Origin: Ooceraea biroi
Taxonomy: Eukaryota; Arthropoda; Insecta; Hymenoptera; Formicidae
Direction: 5' to 3'
NCBI RefSeq assembly: GCF_003672135.1
Contig: NC_039518.1
Location: 4,427,376 to 4,491,375, forward strand
DNA length: 64,000 bases
The notes beneath the pieces were generated by a model, which worked only from the letters and a program-made list of their open reading frames with translations, was not told the DNA's origin and did no database searches. Below, piece by piece: positions 31,883 to 43,315 of the stretch (its first letter is position 1; every line of letters starts with the position of its first letter). The position numbers and the translations under genes were made by a program.

Positions 31883-34708
31883 TATAAATACATATATGCA
31901 TGTCCTCGAAGGGACGGCGAGCGCTCTCCGCTCGCTGCCTATATATGTGCAGTAGCAGATGTTACGTACGAGTACGCTGTACGCCGCGTAGCCATCTGGT
32001 GGCGACGTCGAGTACTACGCTCCTGCTAGCGTATACATAAACTTTACAAAGTAACTACAAGTTCGATATGCGCAAATGTGCAGCCGCAAGTATCTCGATG
32101 GATTCTATCTCTATAGATTACATAATAAAAAATGAGATTTATATAGCAGACTACTGTTATATAAAGCTTATACATAATATACACTGACTAAAACTAAAAT
32201 GTAATCCACATATTTACTTTCTGATATCAGAGCTGAGGAGAGCTATTATTAAAGATATTTCGTACGGGAAACAATTGTAGAACTCGATAACATTAACTTA
32301 AACATCTATTCCGGATATTTAATCTCGCATATAATCAACGAAATGTATGTATAAAACAAAACACTATACTAAATATAAAAAGAAGAAATATCTTTCGAGG
32401 AAACAATCATCATTAAAACATTATGTACTTGGTGTATATAATTAGTCATTAGGTTTACTCTTATATATAATTAACAACCTCTATACATTAAACCAAACCC
32501 TTTGATATACATAAAAAACGTTAATTAATATGAGAGGGAAAATTATTCTTGGAAGAAAAAAATGAAACATGTACACAACATTATGGACTTACGTGTAACT
32601 AATTAATGATGTTTAGTGTCGTATATGAATAAGAAACTCAGTGCATTTAATTTAATTTTCAAATCGAAAGACTTTTACCTAATTTAATAACATAGAAATT
32701 ATTAATTAACCATATCAAAATTGTTACATACACACACAGAGATCTTATTTCAATTTGTCTAACGGTTGAACTTTTCAATTTTATTACAAAAGTATTAACA
32801 ATATCAAAATGCCAAACACGTATAATTTTACAAGTAGAGCTACTAATACTTAATATATAAATTTTATTTGTTTAACTTTACCTGTTTCATCGTTAAAAAC
32901 ATTCATCTTATTAAAATTATAACAAATGCCCCATAAGAAATTCACGCATTCAGTTCAACAGGCATTACATCATACAATTAATTATTTTATTTTATCATGC
33001 AATTATTTTTCGTTACATAAGCAATTTGTTTATCAATTTTCACATATTACAAACCTGGTAAAAATTAGATCATCGCGCGCGGTTTATCGACATAATCAAT
33101 TTTAATAACAAGAATTTTAATTAAGTAAATAGTTTATGGTATTGTTAAGTAATTAGTTTTCTCTTAAATTAATATAACCTAATAAAGATATCGCGAATCC
33201 GCCTGCGATGTCTTTTTCAGAATCGTTTCTAGTTGTTTCGTTTCTAGTTGAACTTTCAAAAGGTATTAACATTTGTTTACATTGTAAAATAACTACCTTT
33301 GCCATTTGTTGAGATATCGCGAATCCGCTTGCGCTGTCTTTTTCAAAATCGTTTCTAGTTGTTTCGTTTCTAGTTGAACTTTCAAAAGTTATTAACATTT
33401 GTGTAAATAAAAAATAGCTAACTTTGCTATTTGTTAAGATATCGCGAATCCGCTTGAGCTATGTTTTTCAGAATCGTCTCTAGTTGTTTCGTTTCTAGTT
33501 GAACTTTCAAAAGTTAGTAACATTTGTGTAAATAAAAAATAGCTAACTTTGCTATTTGTTAAGATATCGCGAATCCGCTTGAGCTATGTTTTTCAGAATC
33601 GTCTCTAGTTGTTTCGTTTCTAGTTGAACTTTCAAAAGTTAGTAACATTTGTTTAAATAAAAAATAGCTAACTTTGCCATTTGTTAAGATATCGCGAATC
33701 CGCTTTCGCTATCTTTTTCAGAATCGTTCGTAGTTGTTTCGTTTCGTTTGTAGTTGAACCGTTCAAAAGATATTAACATTTGTTTAAATAACAAATAGCT
33801 AACTTTGCCATTTGTTAAGATATCGCGAATTCACTTACGCTATCTTATTCAGATCGTTTCTAGTTGTTTCGTTTGTAGTTGAACTGTCAAAAGTTATTAA
33901 CATTTGTTTAAATGCAAAATAGCTAACTTTGTTGAAAATGGCTAAATTTGTTGAGAATCGCGACCGCTTGCGGCGTCTTCTTTAGGATCTTTTGTAATTT
34001 GTAGTGCTTTTCGTTTCGTTTGTAGTTGAAACGTTCGAAAATTATAAACAATTTAACAATGTGCAAAACGCTTTGCTATTTGTTGTAGAGAGAAAGAGAG
34101 ATTTCTTATAATACTTGGTCTAGCAGCGCCAAGTATTTTGTACTAACTAAATATTATTTAATTTCAATAAAATGTTTACATTTTGTAGTGTAACCTCTGT
34201 TATGTTTTTCTATTACGTTTTCTACACCTTCCATTGTTAGAATTCAAAAAAATTAAAATCCAAGTGATAAATGAAAGCTACTACCACTAGCGTTGGAAGA
34301 GAAAGATCCTTGAATGACAATAAAAAGATATGTATCACTTAGTTTTTATTTGTTAAAAGTAGTTGTACAACAATAATTTTTCAAGACAATATATACATAT
34401 ATTCTGTTTGTAATTGATAAGATACTATCTCTTGAGTTTTTTAAATAGTTGTACAATAATTACTTTTCGAGATAATACATTCTCTCTGCAATTTGCGCAA
34501 TGTGAAGATTTCATAGATTTTGGTGAAAAAATACTCTAATAATATTTAAAGAGAATTTTCTCAAAAGGTCTGAAGACAATATTTTAAAATATTAAAGATA
34601 CTACTACTGAAATTTATTGAAAGCACAAAGATATTTTAAGGGGTTACATACCTCCAGAATTTTCAAAAAATCGATGTTTTTTGTTTACTGATTTTATATA
34701 TACAGGGT
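31883..34708. repeat. 2.7-kb direct repeat, copy B
   Basis: Direct repeat of 1-2701 with only scattered substitutions plus extra tandem units. The first base of the window aligns to 31883, and the bases just before 31883 may also belong to the repeat but cannot be compared. The similarity ends in TACAGGGT, where a mariner-type element begins. Confidence 0.93.
33180..34050. repeat. 126-bp tandem array in copy B
   Basis: About seven units of the GATATCGCGAATCCGC repeat. Two adjacent units near 33437-33690 share private variants (CTTGAGCTATG, CGTCTCTAG), so they duplicated locally after the two copies of the 2.7-kb repeat separated. The minus strand is open for 81 codons over the first units. 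Confidence 0.9.
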
Positions 34709-35275
34709 ATTTTCTAAGTAAGTAGACAAACTTAAGGAGGATATTCCTTGGCTTATTTTAAGAAGAAAAGGTCATATAAACATATGTCCTAAACTGCTTT
34801 GTTTTCCAAAAAAAGTACATCACTGTTTTCGTTCACTTTTCGGATAGCGTGCTTTTGCAGTACAAGTCAACAAATTTCAACAGATCTCAGAAATCGCATA
34901 ATAGATGGATGTGAAAGAATACGTAACACTCCAGGTATTTTTGAGCGTGTACGTTAATCAATGGAAAGGAGAGTTGAGGCGTGTATCATGGCTGCAGGTG
35001 GACATTTTCAGCAGTTACTGTGATGTTATTATTTTTCTTTTTAGTTACTATTTTCTTTTTCGTTATAATTTTTCTTTTTGGTTACTATTGTTTTTCATTT
35101 GTTTCATTTGCAATAACACAAACTGTTCTATAATAAACGAAAAGTGAACGAAAACAGTGATGTACTTTTTTTGGAAAACAAAGCAGTTTAGGACATATGT
35201 TTATATGACCTTTTTTTCTTAAAATAAGCCAAGGAATATCCTCCTTAAGTTTGTCTACTTACTTAGGAAACACCC
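34702..35275 (+). mobile_element. Mariner-type deletion derivative with 140-bp inverted ends
   Basis: The terminal inverted repeats are about 140 bp (34702-34844 and 35133-35275). The left one begins ACAGGGTATTTTCTAAGTAA and the right one ends TTACTTAGGAAACACCC. The interior of about 290 bp still encodes the C-terminus of a mariner-like transposase, so the element arose by internal deletion of an autonomous parent. The left end coincides with the end of the 2.7-kb repeat, and an (AT)n run follows the right end, consistent with insertion at TA. Confidence 0.85.
34877..35023 (+). pseudogene. Mariner-like transposase C-terminus
   Basis: One frame reads TDLRNRIIDGCERIRNTPGI, then FERVR, a stop TAA at 34955-34957, SMERRVEACIMAAGGHFQQL and a final stop TGA at 35021-35023. 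This is the last 50 or so residues of a Tc1/mariner-family transposase. It is a different family from the remnant at 3021-3182, although the same motif order is visible (RI..C..I......ERVR.S...R.E.CI...G.HF). The catalytic domain is deleted. Confidence 0.8.
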
Positions 35276-35315
<40 letters not shown>

Positions 35316-35405
35316 GGGTGTTTCCTAAGTAAGTAGACAAAACATATATATATATATATGTTTTGTCTACTTATATATATATAAAAACATATATATATAT
35401 ATATG
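35276..35405. repeat. (AT)n / (TATA)n low-complexity cluster
   Basis: Long TA-dinucleotide runs are interleaved with short inverted pieces of the adjacent element end (GGGTGTTTCCTAAGTAAG, GTAGACAAAACATAT, ATGTTTTGTCTAC). It looks like several nested element ends and hairpins. Confidence 0.85.
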
Positions 35406-37590
35406 TATATGAAAGGGCAGTTTTCGGGACATTTTAAAAGACCCATATTTCCCACCGTAGATATAGAGTACACCTTGAATAGAAGTCATTGCCATTTGAA
35501 TTTTTTAAAAATCTTGTGCACTTTCCAAGATAAATAGACCGACATATCGTAAGGCAGTTTTCAGGACTTATACATTTTATACCGAATACAGTAATGTATG
35601 TCGTTCTCAATACTTTTTTCCTTTAGATATAACATGTATAAGTAGTTTCCTATCAAATTTAGGCTTTAGTGAATTAAAATTTAAAAGATAGAATCTACTT
35701 TTTGGATATGTCCTAAATACTACCCTTCAGTCGACTAATATATCGCCAGAAAGGCATATTTCAGGTCCTTTGTATTTTACGTCTACAACACAAAATAATT
35801 TTATGATTTGAACGTTTCCGAGTCTGAACAGGAAGAAATGATCTTAATGAAGTTATTTTATGCTATGAGATATAACTAAACATCGTAACAATGAATATAT
35901 ATACGAAAATCTCACGACCTGAAAACTGCCTTTCGAACGAATATAATATATATATGTATGGGCAGCTTCCAGGTCCCTCATTTTTTCATTTTGTGGTTAC
36001 TCCACCTTTTCGTTTTTCGTATGACTATATATAAACAACAAGAGATTTTATTTTCGTTTCTCTTTTCTTAAATCATCGAAATATATAATTATGGTAGACA
36101 AAGTAAAGACAATTTTTTTAAAGACAACAATTAATAGATAAAGCCTGACTATTCCGTTTGCAAATGTATACAAAGAACCAACACTAAAAACATTAATGCA
36201 AACTTTCCATTCTGCTCATACTCCGCTATTAGACATGAATACATGAAATCCCATAGAGAGAGAAGAACGGCAAACGCCGTCGCGTGTCGAAAGTCGATCT
36301 CTGCAGATTTCTGTACCGAAAACAGACAATACATGTAACGCATTATATGAGCAACACTATCCTTTTTTAACGAAAGGGATATCTTCGTCCGATTTCGAGA
36401 TATAAGACTTACTAACTATTCTATATTGCTCCTGATCGTCGATTATAAAAAAAGCGGGAAAGCGGGCCGGGTGATAACGTTACAGCTTCCGCGCTCTCTC
36501 TCGCCTTAATATTCGAAGGTAAAGTAATCGTAAAATTCTAATGTGGCAATCCCAATAACACAGAGTTTGTGGAATAATGTGCTTTTTGAATGACGTCGAT
36601 ATCGCTAGTGATTGCCGAGATAAAGGGGAAAAACGTATTCGAATACTTTTTGGCTTAAATCTCCGCAATCATTAAAAATATCGACATCCTTCGAAGAATA
36701 CATCCTACATACTCTGTTTCTGAGGATTACTGAATTAGATGTTTACGAGTACTATTAGCTTTGTATATATTTGATTGTAAAAAAGGCGGGCAAGCCGATT
36801 GGCTTCTCGACTTCTCACCGAATACTTTGTTGCTTAAATCTCGGGATATAATAACAAGGTGGGATGAGATCGTGTCAAATTAGAACAATACGAAATATTA
36901 TACATAAAAGAAGTTTGAATATCTCTTTATATACGTTATCTCTTAAGACAGATGGTAGATACATTTTGTCGTTTGTTTTAGTACGTTTTTGATTGTGTTT
37001 CGTATACTTTGATCTTTTCGAAAGATTCCTGAACTTAAAGTAGACTATAATAGTTTAATAGTAATAATATAATATAATGGAATATGAAGAAAATTGAAAG
37101 ATATATTCTCATCTGAGAAACTGTGTTCAGTGTCAGGATCTGAAACATGCAAGAAATATTTAGGTTTTATTAGCTTGAATACGTATATTATTATAGGATA
37201 TATGATATCATTGTATTACATTATAGCATTGGAGGTATAACTTTATAATAATACAGACATGATATCGATCAACATTTACAATATTGATACATTTACAATA
37301 TTCGAATAACCAACTATTATTGACCAGTAATTTATTGTTCGATATCGTGACTGTATTATTATACAGTTATAGGTTAAGGGCATCTAATATCGTATACATA
37401 ATTTTAAATGCTTCTCTGTGATAAAGATTCAAACATATATTACTCACCAGTACGTCATGGTTTACGGTTTTTGGGTATTTTGTTATGTACCCAACTTCTA
37501 ATTTGAGGAACAGAACGACGATTGAGGCACATATTTTTCCTTTTCAATTTAACCATCTCACAACATCATCCTCTCGTAACACAGGAAATA
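35406..37590. other. AT-rich DNA with a degenerate repeated motif, no gene
   Basis: No coding region is recognised. The motif GGCAGTTTTCAGGAC or close variants recur near 35415, 35552, 35753 and 35965, and once inverted (GACCTGAAAACTGCC near 35922), at spacings of about 130-210 bp. This suggests an old, decayed tandem or dispersed repeat. The rest is featureless at this level of inspection. Confidence 0.5.
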
Positions 37591-37600
37591 CAATATTTCT

Positions 37601-37878
37601 TCAGATGGAATTTGCACATTCATGGATTCGGCCTTCAACCTTCCTACAGATCTGCCACCAACTTTTTTCGTGCGCTCTTAATATGACGACGTATATTATT
37701 TTACTAAAAACTCCTTTGCGTCTGGCACAACATATAAAATCGCGTGCTTGTATGTGTTTTGATTCCTTTGGTCTTCTACAAACTATAAGTTCTCCTTTAT
37801 TGTAGGTGCCATCTGTGTTAAACAAGTAATTGCCTTTTCGTTTACTAATACTAATGATTTTTTTCCTCTCCGTACTAC
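37601..37878 (-). CDS. Left-arm terminal exon, FLYWCH-like Cys/His pattern
   Basis: This is the mirror of 43028-43305. The reading runs from an AG acceptor near 37879 down to a TGA at 37603-37601 and encodes KRKGNYLFNTDGTYNKGE, RRPKESKHIQARDFICCARR and ILRAHEKSWWQICRKVEG. The order aromatic-rich strand, Cys, CxAR, His loosely resembles FLYWCH zinc-binding domains, but the match is weak. The palindrome boundary lies 10 bp beyond its stop. Confidence 0.4.
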
Positions 37879-38760
37879 CTAAAAGAAATTAAATCAGAGT
37901 AAAGTAGAAAAAATAAAAACTTATAATTCTATAATATTGATCCTTATAAAAATATGTAGTTAGATATGTTAAATATGTAGTTAAATGTGTTACATATGTA
38001 GGTAGATGTATTGAGTATGTATTTAAATATATTACATATGCAGTTTTTTCATATATGTCATATATTTTTTCACAATATGTAGAATTGTTTTATATTTAAA
38101 ATACCATAGCATATATAATAAGTATATCCTCTTATATTCCGTTTAATAGACACGTTTATGAATAAAAGTAATTGCATTCAAAAGTTTTACTGAATATGTT
38201 AGTGTTCCAAGATAACATATTATTATTGATTGGGAGGAGCAATGAAGACAATGTTCATTGATTGCCTACCTATGGGTAGTGAGGTAAACATTTTTATTTC
38301 TTCCTCATTCTTATGCACCTGTTCGAGATTCCTACATATCATGCATTATAATTTCTTACACTAACAACAGAAATTCTTTTTGTCTGCACCTTTTGGTTTT
38401 GAATAACTCACATTTAACTCATAATTATCACAGATTTTCTTCCGAAGTATTTAATGATGTTTCTAAGCTGCTATGCTTAGCAACATTATTGGAATCCTTT
38501 CGACATGATTGTGCATATATTTATATCATCTTCTTCTATTGTATTCCTTGAATCATTATTATAAGAATAATCAGAACCCTTCTGTATCATCATTACTACT
38601 GTTATCGTGAGCGTAATATCTGTATAAGAGTGCGTTTCTATAGTTTCAATATTATTGTGTGTAGAACTGAGGTTATAAATATAACATTCTTCAGATCTGA
38701 ACAGTATTACTTACAACGTCCTCTTCATTCTGATTTGATAATATATCTGCATTATCGTCG

Positions 38761-39803
38761 CTAATCAGAGTATTCGAACTCCATACATAAATTCGTAAAT
38801 TCCCCATTGAAGTTATTATCAGTACGGTCTAGTACATCATTGTTGATACTTTCTTGTAAGATGACACTCCTTTCATTGAAATTTTCTAATTCGTCATCTA
38901 TATCAGAGATTACATCTTGTACATCACAACTATTATCACCTATAAAATAATAATGGATCATAATTAATCATATAATTACGTCTTATCCTGCGTCTTATTA
39001 AGTTTCTGATATAAATACCTTCATTAGGCATTGTATCTTTATGAGCTGTTGTATCTTCGTTAAGCGTAGTATTTTCATGAAGCATAGTATTTTCATTAAG
39101 TGTTGTACCTTCACTAGGCATTGTACCTTCATTAAGCATTGTACTTTCACAAGACATTGCATCTTCATTATACGTTGTATCCTCTTTACGCATTGTATCT
39201 TTGTTAAGCGTTGTACTTTCATTAGGCATCCTATCTTTATTTGTATCTTTATTTATATCAACTACAAGGTATAAAGAAAAATTAGTTTTAATCAGTTATG
39301 ATATATGTTAAATCGTATTATGAATTGAGATGAGTAAAACGTATAATTCTTACCAATATCCTTCAACAGCCTTACAACTGGAATGGCCATATTCAGATTT
39401 TTAGTTATAGTAGTAAGTATATCAACATTTTCTGTGGAATATAAAGAATTACAATGAGTTATTAACAAAAAAATAGATGTATATATATGATTTGCATAAT
39501 AGATATATACACATATATGTATGAATTCTTTATACAATACTTTATATCGTAATTTATAAAATGACATATTTTCATTCATCTCATAACCTAATAAAAAGGG
39601 ATTAAAAGAGGAAAAACAAAAAAGTGTGTACCGTTCAAAGTAATCAATGTCCTTCTTCTACGTTTCGTCTCCACACTAACAATAATAATGCTGTCCGCGC
39701 AAATATGTACCATACTTCTCGATGCAGGATTTCTTTTCTCCTTTATTCTTTTGCATTTTGTTATTACTTTTGTCTTCGCGTTTTTAGATACTTCGCAGAA
39801 CAT
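38761..39803 (-). CDS. Left-arm copy of the four-exon gene-like unit
   Basis: This is the mirror image of 41104-42146 (coordinates sum to 80907) with an identical predicted protein where compared. The exons run on the minus strand from the ATG at 39803 to the TAG at 38763-38761. See the right-arm entry for exon structure. The unit is in convergent or divergent relation to its partner around the palindrome centre: both copies are transcribed outward from the centre. Identity at silent sites as well as coding sites points to recent duplication or continuing gene conversion. Confidence 0.4.
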
Positions 39804-39989
39804 GCCCTCCACGTACGCGCAATAAATCAGCTCGATATTGCACGTGTTACAAGCATCTCATTTCACGAACTTTACATTGCCCGCTGAATAGAAAATTTCT
39901 ATACTCTGTTTAGCGAGAGTATATTATCGGTCTGTGTATAGCCAAAGTGGAAAGAGGGTGGCGTGTAATGGTTTCCACGGATTGTTTAA

Positions 39990-40149
39990 GGCCGATTCAG
40001 ACGGATTTGCATAAGCGCATAAACATATGCCTAAGAAATTTGATTGCTCCATTTCATTATGCATATGCACATGCTTATGCGTGCTTATAGACCAATCAAA
40101 TTCCGTATGCATATGTTTATACGCTTATGCAAATCCGTCTGAATCGGCC
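39990..40149. mobile_element. 160-bp MITE, left arm
   Basis: It starts GGCCGATTCAGACGGATTTG and ends CAAATCCGTCTGAATCGGCC, inverted ends of about 40 bp. It is flanked by TTTAA and ATTAA, so a TTAA-type target is possible. The interior contains TGCTTATGCGTGCTTATAG. A related copy of the same length sits at 40753-40912. Confidence 0.85.
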
Positions 40150-40752
40150 ATTAATATGCGCATTAAATAGTAAATAACTAGTAGTATTCGTTTAACTATT
40201 GACTGATTAGCTGAAATGCTAATGCTGATACGTGTATCAAACGATCGGTATACAGCCAGTGGCGCGCTACCAGTATACGGAATACGGGACGCTCGGTCCC
40301 GGGGGCTCAATTATGTATCTTTTAGTGGTGAAAAGTACAAAAGTGAACAAATTCACAAGGGGGTCGATTGTGTATCATATCACTTAGGTGAAAATTACAA
40401 AAGAGCAAAGTTACTAGATGTTAACCAACGAAATTATAAATATTCTAGTAAAGTTGCTCACTTCTGTTATTTTCAACTTAGTAATATAATACACAATCGA
40501 TTGCAAGATGTTGACCAGTAAAAGTATAAATAGTCTAGAAAATGAGCTCATTTTTGTACTTTTCAGCAGTAAAAGATACATAATTGACCCCCCCCCCCCC
40601 CGGGACCTAGCGTGCCATATTACGTATATACTGGTAGCGCGCCACTGGCTTTACACGGATCGTTTGATACGCGTATCAAATAGCATTTCAGCTAATCAGC
40701 CAATAGTTAAACGAATACTACTAGTTATTTACTATTTAATGCGCGTATTAAA

Positions 40753-40912
40753 AGCCGATTCAGACGGATTTCTATAGGCGCATAAACATATGCATAAGGA
40801 ATTTAATTGCTGCATTTCCTTATGCACATGTACATGCTTATGCGTGCTTATAGACCAATCAAATTCCTTATGCATATGTTTATGCGCTTATGCAAATCCG
40901 TCTGAATCGGCC
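40753..40912. mobile_element. 160-bp MITE, right arm, orientation flipped
   Basis: The ends are the same as those at 39990-40149 (AGCCGATTCAGACGG ... CTGAATCGGCC). Its interior reads ATTGCTGCATTTCCTTATGC, then TGCTTATGCGTGCTTATAG, on the same strand as in the left arm, whereas everything around it is inverted. The element has therefore been turned round in one arm relative to the palindrome. Confidence 0.85.
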
Positions 40913-41103
40913 TTAAACAATCCGTAGAAACTAAATCATTACACGCCACCCCCTTCCCACTTTGGCTATGCACAGACCGATGATATACTCTCGCTAAACA
41001 GAGTATAGAAATTTTCTATTCGCCGGGAAATCTACAGTTCGTAAAATGAGATGCTTATAACACGTGTAATATCGAGTTGATTTATTGCGCGTACGTGGAG
41101 TGC

Positions 41104-42146
41104 ATGTTCTGCGAAGTATCTAAAAACGCGAAGACAAAAGTAATAACAAAATGCAAAAGAATAAAGGAGAAAAGAAATCCTGCATCGAGAAGTATGGTAC
41201 ATATTTGCGCGGACAGCATTATTATTGTTAGTGTGGAGACGAAACGTAGAAGAAGGACATTGATTACTTTGAACGGTACACACTTTTTTGTTTTTCCTCT
41301 TTTAATCCCTTTTTATTAGGTTATGAGATGAATGAAAATATGTCATTTTATAAATTACGATATAAAGTATTGTATAAAGAATTCATACATATATGTGTAT
41401 ATATCTATTATGCAAATCATATATATACATCTATTTTTTTGTTAATAACTCATTGTAATTCTTTATATTCCACAGAAAATGTTGATATACTTACTACTAT
41501 AACTAAAAATCTGAATATGGCCATTCCAGTTGTAAGGCTGTTGAAGGATATTGGTAAGAATTATACGTTTTACTCATCTCAATTCATAATACGATTTAAC
41601 ATATATCATAACTGATTAAAACTAATTTTTCTTTATACCTTGTAGTTGATATAAATAAAGATACAAATAAAGATAGGATGCCTAATGAAAGTACAACGCT
41701 TAACAAAGATACAATGCGTAAAGAGGATACAACGTATAATGAAGATGCAATGTCTTGTGAAAGTACAATGCTTAATGAAGGTACAATGCCTAGTGAAGGT
41801 ACAACACTTAATGAAAATACTATGCTTCATGAAAATACTACGCTTAACGAAGATACAACAGCTCATAAAGATACAATGCCTAATGAAGGTATTTATATCA
41901 GAAACTTAATAAGACGCAGGATAAGACGTAATTATATGATTAATTATGATCCATTATTATTTTATAGGTGATAATAGTTGTGATGTACAAGATGTAATCT
42001 CTGATATAGATGACGAATTAGAAAATTTCAATGAAAGGAGTGTCATCTTACAAGAAAGTATCAACAATGATGTACTAGACCGTACTGATAATAACTTCAA
42101 TGGGGAATTTACGAATTTATGTATGGAGTTCGAATACTCTGATTAG
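41104..42146 (+). CDS. Four-exon gene-like unit with hexapeptide repeats (right arm)
   Basis: Proposed exons are 41104-41275 (from ATG; MFCEVSKNAKTKVITKCKRI), 41476-41553 (after TTCCACAG; ILTTITKNLNMAIPVVRLL, then GGTAAG), 41646-41888 (after TTGTAG) and 41968-42146 (after TTTATAG, to TAG). All introns are GT-AG and all split codons after the first base (phase 1). The total is 672 nt, or 223 residues plus stop. Exon 3 is about 11 hexapeptide repeats of the type NEGTML/NEDTTL. Exon 4 is acidic (DVQDVISDIDDELENF). The family is not recognised. A +1 shift near the end would give a further acidic stretch up to a GTAAGT donor at about 42191, so the last exon may be frameshifted. Confidence 0.45.
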
Positions 42147-43027
42147 CGACGATAATGCAGATATATTATCAAATCAGAATGAAGAGGACGTTGTAAGTAA
42201 TACTGTTCAGATCTGAAGAATGTTATATTTATAACCTCAGTTCTACACACAATAATATTGAAACTATAGAAACGCACTCTTATACAGATATTACGCTCAC
42301 GATAACAGTAGTAATGATGATACAGAAGGGTTCTGATTATTCTTATAATAATGATTCAAGGAATACAATAGAAGAAGATGATATAAATATATGCACAATC
42401 ATGTCGAAAGGATTCCAATAATGTTGCTAAGCATAGCAGCTTAGAAACATCATTAAATACTTCGGAAGAAAATCTGTGATAATTATGAGTTAAATGTGAG
42501 TTATTCAAAACCAAAAGGTGCAGACAAAAAGAATTTCTGTTGTTAGTGTAAGAAATTATAATGCATGATATGTAGGAATCTCGAACAGGTGCATAAGAAT
42601 GAGGAAGAAATAAAAATGTTTACCTCACTACCCATAGGTAGGCAATCAATGAACATTGTCTTCATTGCTCCTCCCAATCAATAATAATATGTTATCTTGG
42701 AACACTAACATATTCAGTAAAACTTTTGAATGCAATTACTTTTATTCATAAACGTGTCTATTAAACGGAATATAAGAGGATATACTTATTATATATGCTA
42801 TGGTATTTTAAATATAAAACAATTCTACATATTGTGAAAAAATATATGACATATATGAAAAAACTGCATATGTAATATATTTAAATACATACTCAATACA
42901 TCTACCTACATATGTAACACATTTAACTACATATTTAACATATCTAACTACATATTTTTATAAGGATCAATATTATAGAATTATAAGTTTTTATTTTTCT
43001 ACTTTACTCTGATTTAATTTCTTTTAG

Positions 43028-43305
43028 GTAGTACGGAGAGGAAAAAAATCATTAGTATTAGTAAACGAAAAGGCAATTACTTGTTTAACACAGATGGCAC
43101 CTACAATAAAGGAGAACTTATAGTTTGTAGAAGACCAAAGGAATCAAAACACATACAAGCACGCGATTTTATATGTTGTGCCAGACGCAAAGGAGTTTTT
43201 AGTAAAATAATATACGTCGTCATATTAAGAGCGCACGAAAAAAGTTGGTGGCAGATCTGTAGGAAGGTTGAAGGCCGAATCCATGAATGTGCAAATTCCA
43301 TCTGA
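43028..43305 (+). CDS. Right-arm terminal exon, FLYWCH-like Cys/His pattern
   Basis: After an acceptor TTTCTTTTAG at 43027 the frame is open for 92 codons in the same phase as the other proposed introns (a preceding G completes GGT), ending TGA at 43303-43305. Content: KRKGNYLFNTDGTYNKGE, CRRPKESKHIQARDF, ICCARRKGVF, AHEKSWWQICRK. It may be the DNA-binding end of the same gene as 41104-42146, but the exons between (about 42190-42480) appear frameshifted. FLYWCH is a weak suggestion only. Confidence 0.4.
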
Positions 43306-43315
43306 AGAAATATTG

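Larger units (their letters stand above)
37591..43315. repeat. 5.7-kb palindrome (inverted repeat with small centre)
   Basis: The sequence from 37591 rightward equals the reverse complement of the sequence from 43315 leftward. Outer arms (about 2.3 kb each) are essentially identical, with one 1-bp indel seen from coordinate sums. The inner part (about 39.9-41.0 kb) has diverged by clear substitutions and indels. The centre is near 40.43-40.45 kb, inside a fold-back stretch containing GTGTATCATATCAC and its complement. The outer boundary is sharp at CAATATTTCTTC, after which the flanks are unrelated. A C(14) run lies near 40588 on the right arm only. Confidence 0.95.

Noticed and set aside
31395..32029. 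186- and 133-codon ORFs as a gene before repeat copy B
   Set aside because: Two frames are open together in AT-rich DNA and both run into the dispersed repeat. No domain is seen.
37591..43315. Palindrome as a simple fold-back sequencing artefact
   Set aside because: Inner arms differ by real substitutions and by a flipped MITE, which a single-molecule fold-back would not create.
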